From contig JAYVMU010000080.1 of NCBI GenBank assembly GCA_043758775.1, positions 1 to 5,142 on the forward strand: DNA of 5,142 nt, read 5' to 3'. Source of the DNA: JACMMS01 sp043758775 (lineage in GTDB: Bacteria > Pseudomonadota > Gammaproteobacteria > Burkholderiales > Methylophilaceae). Shown in pieces: positions 1-5,142 of the stretch; within the stretch, counting starts at the first letter, position 1; every line of letters begins with the position of its first letter. The notes under the pieces are model-generated. The model was not told where the DNA came from, did not search any database, and was given only the letters and a program-made list of their open reading frames with translations. Position numbers and translations under genes: made by a program.

Positions 1-2
1 GT

Positions 3-113
3 ATCCGCTGTACACATAAAAAGAAGTTTAGAGTCACCACTGATTCTAAGCATCGCATGCCAGTTGCGCCCAACTTACTAGATCGACAATTTAGACCAAT
101 ACTGAGCTTTTAA
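3..113 (+). mobile_element. IS3-family transposase (OrfB) internal fragment, truncated both sides
   Basis: The frame starting at base 3 encodes an open stretch with the signature of the region just before the catalytic core of IS3-family OrfB transposases: a basic segment (CTHKKKFRVTTDSKHR) followed by MPVAPNLLDRQF. In intact relatives this is followed by a PNQxW..DITYI segment carrying the first catalytic Asp; here the similarity stops after base 92 or so and the frame ends at TAA (111-113) after a few unrelated residues. The upstream part runs off the left edge of the window. None of the DDE catalytic core is present, so the fragment is dead. It is joined directly to a restriction endonuclease remnant in another frame, which points to a deletion between an insertion sequence and that gene. 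Assignment to IS3 is by recognised motif, without a search. Confidence 0.75.
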
Positions 114-424
114 TGACTTTAGGTGTGGAACTAGACAATCATGGCAAGCTACCTGATGTAGTTATATATGACACAAAAAGAAACTGGCTCATTTTAATTG
201 AGTCTGTAACAAGTCATGGGCCTGTTGATTCAAAACGTCATGCAGAGCTCTCTACTCTTTTTAAAAATTGTACAGCGGGTTTGGTTTATGTTTCTGCCTT
301 CCCTAGCAAAAAGATATTTTTAAAATACCTCCCAGATATTGCATGGGAAACCGAAGTTTGGGTTGCCGATGCCCCAACACATATGATTCACTTTAATGGC
401 ACTCGCTTCTTAGGCCCATATTGA
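113..424 (+). pseudogene. BsuBI/PstI-family type II restriction endonuclease, C-terminal fragment
   Basis: The 103 residues match the C-terminal catalytic part of BsuBI/PstI-type restriction endonucleases, which cut DNA at CTGCAG-like sites. Recognisable pieces in order are LGVELDNHGKLPDVVIYD (residues 3-20), WLILIESVTSHGPV (25-38) with the Pro-Asp and the Glu expected of a PD-(D/E)xK-like site, KRHAEL (41-46), CTAGLVYVSAFPS (53-65), AWETEVWVAD (77-86) and the closing HMIHFNGTRFLGPY. Full-length family members are roughly 315-330 residues with an N-terminal DNA-binding domain; that two-thirds is missing. The similarity may extend upstream to about base 104 (ELL before the ATG), but the frame is closed by TAG at 92-94, where it meets the IS3 fragment. 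The ATG is therefore probably just an internal codon. No methyltransferase partner is in the window. A non-functional remnant is far more likely than a short active enzyme. Confidence 0.85.
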
Positions 425-481
425 ATATTCTAAAAAATAAAATAACGGCAAGTGCATATCAAATCAATACGAGAAGATATG

Positions 482-679
482 TTACAGCTCATACTTTTCC
501 CCCTTAATTAAACAGTCTATCCAAAAGTCTACTTTTTCCCTTGCCCATACGCTACTTCCATCGCCGTGCTCAATTTGCTTAGGAAACCTCCCCTCTTTAA
601 TAAGCCGGTAGAGTTTTGTCTTACCCATTCGCGTCTCGTCAAGAACTTCCTTAAGTTTCATCAATCTTGTTTTTTCCAT
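482..679 (-). CDS. AlpA-family helix-turn-helix regulator / excisionase-like protein
   Basis: A 65-residue protein from ATG at 679 has the AlpA (MerR-like HTH) layout: LMKLKEVLDETRMGKTKLYR forms the helix-turn-helix, IKEGRFPKQI the recognition and wing region, and SVWAREKVDFWI the closing helix. Phage and island AlpA proteins are small DNA-binding regulators; in E. coli CP4-57, AlpA raises expression of the integrase and so promotes excision (established for that element). A 79-residue version from TTG at 721 is possible, but the ATG form has the usual family length and N-terminus. Neither start has a clear Shine-Dalgarno. A CATAAT box at 716-711 could be a -10 element, with only a weak -35, and would favour the ATG start. 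It lies 96 bp downstream of the integrase stop on the same strand. Likely role: control of the integrase and excision of the island (inference). Confidence 0.8.
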   Translation of the reverse strand: MEKTRLMKLKEVLDETRMGKTKLYRLIKEGRFPKQIEHGDGSSVWAREKVDFWIDCLIKGEKYEL

Positions 680-775
680 TTCATCAACCCAAAAAGAACT
701 TAGTAAATTAATTATGAACAAAATTGAACCATCAAGTGATGAAATAAAAATAGCTTTTACCCCCTCTATAAATTA

Positions 776-2008
776 CTAGGTAGCTGTTTTGAACAGTATT
801 ACCTTAGCACCTTCGCGCATTATGTCTAATTGATCACTCCACCATTGTGCTAACTCTTTGCGTTCACGATCATAAGTAGCTTCGTTATAAACCGCTCTAA
901 TTTTGTTTGCGTCCTTGTGCGATAGTGCGGCCTCAATGACATCAGGCCTAAACAAACCACTTTCATTGGCTTGTGTACTAAAAAAGTGACGGCAACCATG
1001 AGGCACTATGTGATAGTCAATAAATACCTGTCTAAAAGCTTTGCGAATCGTGGCTTCAGATACTGGCTTTGTATTTAAACGACCCGGGAAAACATACTCA
1101 CCGTGCCCTGTGTATTGCCTGAGCTCCATTAACGCGCCTATAGCTTGCCTAGATAGCATCACGGACTGTGGCTTAGGCATGTGTAAACGTGTTTTTGATT
1201 GTGCTAGCGGAATTGTCCAAATAGCTTTCTCAAAATCAAAGTCCACCCATTTAGCACACCTTAACTCGCTAGGTCTTTGTGCAAAGTTAAGCGTGAGATA
1301 CACGCAAGTTAAAACTTCAAAGCTTCCAGCATAATCATTAAGATTGCGTAATAGCTTGCCTGCATCATTTGTAGATTTAAGACTTGGATACTTCTTTCCC
1401 ACGTGCTTACTGAGGCGTAAGTCTGTTACTGGTATTGGGTTTTCAGTAATAAGGAGATCGGCTAATGCAAAATCGAATACTTGCTTAATCCAGCCTCGTG
1501 TTTTATCCATATACTCTAACGAACCACGTTTTTGCATGATCAGCAAACAATCACGCACCATGATATTGTCAATTTTTCCTATGGGGTAAGCGCCTATCCT
1601 AGCGTAAACATTTGCATTAAATGTTTGTTTGATTTTCAGGTGTGTACTTTTAGCAAGAGTTTTTTGTTTTATTTCAAGCCAAGACAACGCAACCGATTTA
1701 AAAGTAGCTTCTGCACTCGCTTTCGCCTTAGCTTTAACGATTTTCTTTTCGATGGTAGGGTCTAGATCAGCCTCGATAAGCTTAATCGCTTCTACAGACT
1801 TTATGCGCGCCTCTGAAAGTGAAAGATTTGGATAAACGCCAAGACGCACAAGTTTTGATTTGCCATGAAGCGTTGCGCGCAATTGAAAGTATTTACTACC
1901 ATTCGGGTGAACGAGTAAAAAAAGGCCATTACCGTCACGCAATGTATACGCTTGCGATTTAGGCTTTTGTGCACGGATGGTTAAGTCGTCAAGTAGGTTG
2001 CTAGCCAT
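776..2008 (-). CDS. P4-type tyrosine recombinase (island integrase)
   Basis: This 410-residue protein catalyses site-specific integration and excision of a genomic island. The N-terminal DUF4102-type arm-binding domain spans residues 4-90 (DGNGLFLLVHPNGSKYF, LVRLGVYPNLSLSEAR), a core-binding helical domain about 100-200, and the catalytic domain 210-390. All catalytic positions appear present: Arg245 in AQRPSELR, Lys272 in the beta-hairpin SKTRLHMPK, His337 and Arg340 in PHGCRHFFST, His364 in ALSHKD and the nucleophile Tyr374 in IRAVYNEATY. Length is normal for the P4 integrase family (about 400-430), so it is probably functional. The ATG at 2008 begins the expected MASNLLDDLTIRAQKPK and has no Shine-Dalgarno; the bases before it are part of a repeated GTATAC motif. 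It lies beyond the 3' end of tRNA-Leu(GAG), on the same strand, with the alpA-like gene downstream, as is typical for tRNA-targeting islands. Confidence 0.95.
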   Translation of the reverse strand: MASNLLDDLTIRAQKPKSQAYTLRDGNGLFLLVHPNGSKYFQLRATLHGKSKLVRLGVYPNLSLSEARIKSVEAIKLIEADLDPTIEKKIVKAKAKASAEATFKSVALSWLEIKQKTLAKSTHLKIKQTFNANVYARIGAYPIGKIDNIMVRDCLLIMQKRGSLEYMDKTRGWIKQVFDFALADLLITENPIPVTDLRLSKHVGKKYPSLKSTNDAGKLLRNLNDYAGSFEVLTCVYLTLNFAQRPSELRCAKWVDFDFEKAIWTIPLAQSKTRLHMPKPQSVMLSRQAIGALMELRQYTGHGEYVFPGRLNTKPVSEATIRKAFRQVFIDYHIVPHGCRHFFSTQANESGLFRPDVIEAALSHKDANKIRAVYNEATYDRERKELAQWWSDQLDIMREGAKVILFKTAT

Positions 2009-2063
2009 AAAAACGTATACAAATTTTTAGAGCTTTAATTGTATACGTTTTTGTATACGTTTT
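2009..2063. repeat. Three-copy GTATAC-centred motif, candidate operator of int
   Basis: Copy 1 (2009-2022) reads AAAAACGTATACAA. Copy 2 (2039-2052) is its exact 14-base inverse, TTGTATACGTTTTT. Copy 3 (2051-2063) repeats copy 2 in the same orientation, TTGTATACGTTTT, exactly 12 bp further on. The GTATAC cores start at 2015, 2041 and 2053. A weaker relative, TGTATACGCTTGC, lies inside the integrase coding region (1943-1955). Three near-perfect 13-14-mers within 55 bp directly before the int start cannot reasonably be chance. They overlap the predicted int promoter and sit where a Shine-Dalgarno should be, so binding would block transcription or translation initiation. The binder could be the AlpA-like protein, the integrase itself (arm-type sites) or a repressor outside the window. 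Confidence 0.7.
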
Positions 2064-2067
2064 GCAA
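2038..2067 (-). promoter_or_regulatory. Candidate sigma70-type promoter of the integrase gene
   Basis: On the minus strand, TTGCAA (2067-2062) serves as a -35 box. TATACA (2045-2040) with a 16-bp spacer, or TACAAT (2043-2038) with an 18-bp spacer, serves as the -10 box. Transcription would start near 2032, giving a leader of about 25 nt before the ATG at 2008. Two of the three GTATAC motif copies lie in this promoter, and the third lies in the leader. The surrounding DNA is very A+T-rich, so chance matches are possible. Confidence 0.45.
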
Positions 2068-2183
2068 GAGGATGTATAGAAACCAAAAAGAACTATTAAA
2101 ACCTATATAAAACTTTAAAACATTGATTTTATTATATATTTATACTATAAAAGAACTTATTCGAACTGCCTAATACTACTTAC

Positions 2184-2210
2184 TGGTGCCGACGGAGAGA
2201 CTCGAACTCT
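2184..2210 (-). other. Probable island attachment site (3' part of tRNA-Leu), one end only
   Basis: P4-type integrases usually recombine within the 3' half of a tRNA gene and leave the tRNA intact, with a direct repeat of its 3' end at the far end of the island. The geometry here fits: tRNA 3' end, then about 175 bp, then int on the same strand. The extent given (T-arm to CCA) is the usual core, not a measured one. No second copy of this sequence is seen between base 1 and the tRNA, so the other attachment site must lie left of the window. Confidence 0.5.
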
Positions 2211-2268
2211 CACGACCTAAGTCACAGCCACCTCAAGGCTGCGTGTCTACCAATTCCACCACGACGGC
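2184..2268 (-). tRNA. tRNA-Leu (anticodon GAG), CCA encoded
   Basis: The minus strand folds as a class II leucine tRNA of 85 nt including the encoded CCA (2186-2184). It has a 7-base acceptor stem starting GCCGUCG, a D-arm GUGGAAUUGGUAGACAC as in other bacterial Leu(GAG) tRNAs, an anticodon stem CAGCC/GGCUG around the loop UUGAGGU (anticodon GAG at 2234-2232), a long variable arm GACUUAGGUC and a T-arm GAGAG-UUCGAGU-CUCUC. It reads CUC/CUU leucine codons. One flaw is visible: acceptor position 5 is U opposite U68, a U-U mismatch. The gene lies 43 bp downstream of secG on the same strand with no terminator between, so it is probably processed from the tpiA-secG transcript. Its 3' end faces the integrase, making it the probable integration target. 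Confidence 0.97.
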
Positions 2269-2311
2269 ATGTTTCAAGCCCGATTACACCATTATTTTAT
2301 TACATCTTTTT

Positions 2312-2680
2312 TTATTTTGGTATATCACCAGCAGCATTACCGTTTGCATTTTTGGTATCTTTTACTTCAGGAGATTTAATATCAATCACCTTAGGTGTAG
2401 CTGTTTGTTCCTTAGTTGTTGGCACACTCACCACACTAGAACGTCCCACATGATGGCTAGACATGTAAGCTAAAGTTAGGCTCGTAATAAAGAATATGGT
2501 GACGCAACCCGCGGTTGCCTTGCTCATAAAGTTTGATGCACCACTTACACCAAATAAGCTGCCTGACGCACCGCTACCGAAAGCAGCACCCATATCAGCG
2601 CCTTTACCATGCTGCAACAAGACCAGCCCGATAACACCAGCAGCAGCCAGTATGTGAATCACTGAAATTATATTTTCCAT
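2312..2680 (-). CDS. secG: Preprotein translocase subunit SecG
   Basis: SecG is the small inner-membrane subunit of the SecYEG channel and assists SecA-driven export. The 122-residue product has the family layout: first membrane helix about residues 3-22 (VIHILAAAGVIGLVLLQ), the conserved cytoplasmic loop HGKGADMGAAFGSGASGSLFG (24-44) and second membrane helix about 55-73 (GCVTIFFITSLTLAYMSS). A hydrophilic, low-complexity tail (about 78-122) rich in Thr, Lys, Asn and Ala follows; it is long but within the range for beta- and gammaproteobacteria. The ATG at 2680 is preceded by a GGAG element about 12 nt upstream. It starts 32 bp after the tpiA stop and is followed by tRNA-Leu, so it is read from the tpiA promoter. 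No sign of damage. Confidence 0.96.
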   Translation of the reverse strand: MENIISVIHILAAAGVIGLVLLQHGKGADMGAAFGSGASGSLFGVSGASNFMSKATAGCVTIFFITSLTLAYMSSHHVGRSSVVSVPTTKEQTATPKVIDIKSPEVKDTKNANGNAAGDIPK

Positions 2681-2712
2681 AAATTTTTATCTCCAACGCA
2701 CCATTCTTTAGA

Positions 2713-3471
2713 CTAAATTGAGTCAGCAGCGCGGCAAATTCCTTCAAAATCGTTTGCATTTAACGAGCATCTACCGATTAAACCACCATCGATGTCTGGC
2801 ATAACCAGCAATTGTAACGCATTTTCTGGATTTAAGCTTCCCCCGTAGAGGATTTTGAGGCTGGTACCAGCATCTAAATCAAGCGCAGAAATCTTATTAC
2901 GAATAAATTCGTGCATATTTTGCGCCTGCTCTGGACTGGCTGCTAAACCAGTACCAATCGCCCAGATAGGTTCATATGAAATGACTGCATTAGAAAATAC
3001 TGCTGCGCCATACAGCTCGATAATCGTATCTAGCTGCTTGGCAACAACAAGTTGCATCACCCCGGCTTCGCGCTCAATCAAAGTCTCACCTACGCACAAT
3101 ATTGGCGTGACACCTGCATTTTTTGCCATTATAAATTTTGCGGCAATATTTTCATCAGATTCACAATAAGCAGTACTACGTTCCGAATGCCCGATGATGA
3201 CATAACGACTATCAAAGTCAGTGAGCATGCTCACACTGACTTCTCCCGTATAAGCACCCACTGCAAATTTCCCGATATTTTGCGCGCCCCAGGCAATATT
3301 GCTGCCTTGCAACAATGATTGAGCTTGGTATAAATATGGAAAAGGCACACAAACCGCATAATCTGCATTTGTCAGTGGAGCAAGCTTAGTCAGGTAAGCC
3401 TCTAATAACGCTTTATTTTGTATAAGGTTGCCATGCATCTTCCAATTACCAACCACTAATTTACGACGCAT
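2713..3471 (-). CDS. tpiA: Triosephosphate isomerase
   Basis: TpiA interconverts dihydroxyacetone phosphate and glyceraldehyde 3-phosphate in glycolysis and gluconeogenesis, in the cytoplasm. From ATG at 3471 the product is 252 residues, the normal length. Key residues are present: Asn9 and Lys11 in VVGNWKMHG, His95 in VIIGHSERS, the catalytic Glu167 in SYEPIWAIGTG (loop 6 from 168) and YGGSL (209-213). An upstream TTG at 3489 would add six residues, but the ATG is chosen because it has a good AGGA ribosome-binding site 6 nt away. Two departures from the commonest family sequence are seen: His13 where many have Asn (KMHG), and LIGRCSL (231-237) where LVGGASL is usual, placing Arg233 in the phosphate-binding loop. 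All catalytic residues are intact, so it is very probably active. It leads a tpiA-secG-tRNA-Leu unit with its own promoter. Confidence 0.97.
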   Translation of the reverse strand: MRRKLVVGNWKMHGNLIQNKALLEAYLTKLAPLTNADYAVCVPFPYLYQAQSLLQGSNIAWGAQNIGKFAVGAYTGEVSVSMLTDFDSRYVIIGHSERSTAYCESDENIAAKFIMAKNAGVTPILCVGETLIEREAGVMQLVVAKQLDTIIELYGAAVFSNAVISYEPIWAIGTGLAASPEQAQNMHEFIRNKISALDLDAGTSLKILYGGSLNPENALQLLVMPDIDGGLIGRCSLNANDFEGICRAADSI

Positions 3472-3476
3472 TATTT

Positions 3477-3482
3477 TTCCTG
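3477..3482 (-). promoter_or_regulatory. Ribosome-binding site deciding the tpiA start
   Basis: The minus strand reads CAGGAA here, with AGGA ending 6 nt before the ATG at 3471. This fixes that ATG as the start in preference to the TTG at 3489, which has no such site. Confidence 0.75.
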
Positions 3483-3509
3483 ATAACAACTGAACTCACT
3501 CAAAGCGGG

Positions 3510-3539
3510 ATTCTAGCTTGTTGTGCTCTGTGTGGTCAA
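3510..3539 (-). promoter_or_regulatory. Sigma70-type promoter of tpiA-secG-tRNA-Leu
   Basis: On the minus strand TTGACC (3539-3534) and TAGAAT (3515-3510) are separated by 18 bp, each matching the consensus hexamers at five of six positions. Transcription would start near 3503, giving a leader of about 30 nt to the tpiA ATG. It lies just downstream of the recJ-like remnant, so tpiA expression does not depend on the decayed genes upstream. Confidence 0.7.
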
Positions 3540-3553
3540 TGCAACAATAGTGG

Positions 3554-3643
3554 CTAAAGCACATGACGCATCAGCAATCGCATAGATTGTACGCCGTTGT
3601 ACTGGTTGATTTGCAACTGATAAACTACTTGCACCGCATCATA
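3554..3643 (-). pseudogene. RecJ-like exonuclease C-terminal remnant
   Basis: A minus-strand frame beginning near 3643 and ending at TAG (3556-3554) encodes about 29 residues including VQVVYQLQINQYNGVQSMRL and then LLMRHVL before the stop. The pattern (hydrophobic-V-Y-x-L-x-x-N-x-aromatic-x-G, then a Q/R-rich beta strand and a short end) resembles the C-terminal beta-barrel strand of the single-strand DNA exonuclease RecJ. There is no start codon, and the sequence upstream belongs to a MocR-type gene in another frame, whose TGA stop (3641-3639) overlaps the first codons. It is therefore read as the surviving end of a gene whose body was lost or displaced. The match is short and rests on memory of the family, so it could be wrong. 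Confidence 0.5.
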
Positions 3644-5054
3644 ATATACGTTTAAGACGTTGCACCCCTTCAATAAGCTCAGTGTCCTTCAAATTGCCGA
3701 AACCAAGTCGTATAGCCCGTATTTTCTCATTCGCATCGGCAAATATCGACTCAGGTGGAATATTAATTTTTTCCACTTGAGCACGTGCCACCAAGTCGTG
3801 TATGTTAATGTGTCTTTTAAGCTTTAGCCAAAATGCTAGCCCGCCAAGAGGTAAATTAAAATCTACCAGCTTAGATAAATCACTACGAACCAGCTTGGCT
3901 AATATATCTCTGCGTTCTGAGTAAATCTTAAAAGTTCTGCGTATATGACGTTTGATCTCTCCCGAATTTATAAGCTCTGAAACTGCAAGCTCAGTGACCG
4001 AATTACCTTGGCGGTCTATTAACATAATTTCGGAAGCGCATCGACTAATAAAAGCTGGAGATGCAACAAGGTAGCCTATACGTAACCCAGGCGCTAGCAC
4101 TTTGGATAATGAGCCAACATAAATGACGCGCTCTGCGTGGTCAGTACTAGCTAATGGAAATACTGGGCCGTGCGAAAAGTGAAATTCATGATCATAATCA
4201 TCTTCAACTATGACAAAATCATAATGCTCTGCCAATTTCAACAAGCCAATTCTTCGTTCTGCCGTCATCATGACAGTGGTTGGAAACTGATGATGTGGAG
4301 TGACATAAACAGCGCGAATTCACTGATTTCTGCATAGCCTTTCTAGCTCATCTAACCTAATTCCATCCTCATCTTGTCCTATATTTAACACCTTGGCTCC
4401 GCATGATTTAAATGCTTCGCGTGCTGGTGGATAAGACAGCTCTTCAACGACAATACAATCATTAGCGCGTGTCAATATTCTTGCCGCCAAAAAAATACCC
4501 ATCTGACTACCACGTACGATGCAGATATTCTCAATACCTACATGCAAACCTCTCTCCATATTTAACATGGTGGCAATGGATTTACGAAGTGGCAACATTC
4601 CTTTAGGACTATCGTATCCCAATCGATTTGTTCTAGTAGAGTTCTATAAAGCATGGCGAAACGCTCGAGAAAGCATCTCCAAAGGAATAAGGCGCGTATC
4701 AGGAAGGCCATCATTAAAATAAATGATATTGTCAAATGCTGGGTAATCCTCAATTATTGACTGCTCATAAGTGACAGGCGCAAGATCAAGAGTTTTCGCC
4801 ATACTGCGACTTAGATTGGCCGGTGACATCAACAAATTAGGTAAATGGGAAGAAACAAGCGTTGCCCTCCGGTTTTCAGTTGATAACCAACCCTGTGCTA
4901 CAAGCTCATCATAAGCCAATACCACTGTTTTTCGGTTTACGTTGAGTTGGTTAGCCAACTCTCTGGTTCCAGGCATTACAGTAGAAGGCGGCAAGCGCCC
5001 AAGCTGAATTTCCTCAATAATTTTCAGCGTAATCTGCATATGTATGGTAAGCAT
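3639..5054 (-). pseudogene. MocR/PdxR-type GntR regulator with aminotransferase domain, broken by two in-frame stops
   Basis: The frame from ATG 5054 holds 471 codons, near the usual MocR length. Codons 1-70 form a GntR winged helix (PGTRELANQLNVNRKTVVLA, then YDELVAQGWLSTE). A linker follows, then a fold-type I aminotransferase-like domain: LGYDSPKGMLPLR, GSQMGIFLAARIL, AVYVTPHHQFPTT, IVEDDYDHEF and the PLP-lysine motif GSLSKVLAPGLRIGYL (Lys at codon 318), closing with IRAIRLGFGNL. MocR proteins sense PLP or amino-acid-related ligands and often control vitamin B6 or transport genes. Two nonsense codons interrupt it: TAG at codon 137 (4646-4644, after the linker) and TGA at codon 245 (4322-4320, before IRAVYVTP, where CGA would restore Arg). 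No frameshift is seen, so decay looks recent. The N-terminus starts slightly short of the usual family start, with an in-frame TAG upstream at 5084-5082. The regulated gene is not identifiable here. Confidence 0.9.
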
Positions 5055-5142
5055 CCGCCCAATACCGTATTGACGTAAGTGCTAATGCTTTATTCAGCCT
5101 TTAGGATTTTGACGACTAGATATTGTTGCCACGTTATGGACT

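Noticed and set aside
425..481. Possible terminator between the converging endonuclease fragment and the alpA-like gene
   Set aside because: No stem-loop with a T-run is visible on either strand.
1..775. Second attachment-site copy (tRNA-Leu 3' end) or a CRISPR array
   Set aside because: I read the left region for the T-arm/acceptor sequence and for regularly spaced repeats and found neither.
1041..1835. Several plus-strand open frames of 68-97 codons opposite the integrase gene
   Set aside because: They overlap a well-supported integrase on the other strand, show no family motifs and have no ribosome-binding sites; they are shadows.
2186..2473. Plus-strand 95-codon frame spanning the tRNA and the end of secG
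   Set aside because: It reads the antisense of a clear tRNA-Leu and of the SecG tail; its N-terminal peptide (MPTERLELSRP) is the usual antisense-tRNA artefact.
2855..3318. Plus-strand frames opposite tpiA
   Set aside because: They are antisense to a highly conserved enzyme gene and have no recognisable domain.
4562..4753. Minus-strand 63-codon frame inside the MocR-type region
   Set aside because: It is out of frame with the regulator, whose own frame continues in recognisable family sequence through the same bases.
5070..5096. TTGACG followed by TATTCA on the plus strand, as a divergent promoter facing right
   Set aside because: The spacer is only 15 bp and no gene is visible to the right within the window.
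5090..5140. Minus-strand frame ending WQQYLVVKILKAE before TAA, possible end of an upstream gene
   Set aside because: It is only about 16 residues at the window edge and has no recognisable family; it cannot be told from chance.

Overview
The window looks like a betaproteobacterial chromosome segment, probably from an A+T-rich lineage such as the Methylophilaceae. This rests on the SecG and TpiA sequences and on the order tpiA-secG-tRNA-Leu(GAG), which I recall as the usual arrangement in front of the nuo operon in this class. No database search was possible, so the family-level placement is tentative. Almost everything reads on the minus strand (right to left); only the two gene fragments at the far left read on the plus strand.

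Left part (1-2183): the end of an integrated genetic element. At the left edge a scrap of an IS3-type transposase is joined directly to the C-terminal third of a BsuBI/PstI-family type II restriction endonuclease, so both are decayed. Next come a small AlpA-like helix-turn-helix regulator and an intact P4-type tyrosine integrase, in the order tRNA - int - alpA, all on the same strand. The integrase starts about 175 bp beyond the 3' end of the tRNA-Leu(GAG) gene, the usual place for such an integrase relative to its attachment site. Its promoter region holds three strong copies of a GTATAC-centred motif covering the predicted -35/-10 region and the base just before the start codon, which looks like an autoregulatory or AlpA-binding control region. 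The island continues beyond the left edge.

Middle part (2184-3553): host housekeeping genes. tpiA (glycolysis), secG (protein export) and tRNA-Leu(GAG) form a short co-directional unit with a good sigma70-type promoter directly before tpiA. The island has probably separated this unit from what normally lies downstream.

Right part (3554-5142): decayed DNA. A MocR/PdxR-type regulator (GntR winged helix plus PLP aminotransferase-like domain) is complete over 471 codons except for two in-frame nonsense codons (TAG at codon 137, TGA at codon 245), with no frameshift. Its end runs straight into a 30-residue tail resembling the C-terminus of RecJ exonuclease, which suggests an earlier recombination upstream of tpiA.

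I see no convincing novel defence or other multi-gene system. The points most worth checking are the int operator cluster, the U-U mismatch in the tRNA acceptor stem, and the two gene-remnant junctions.
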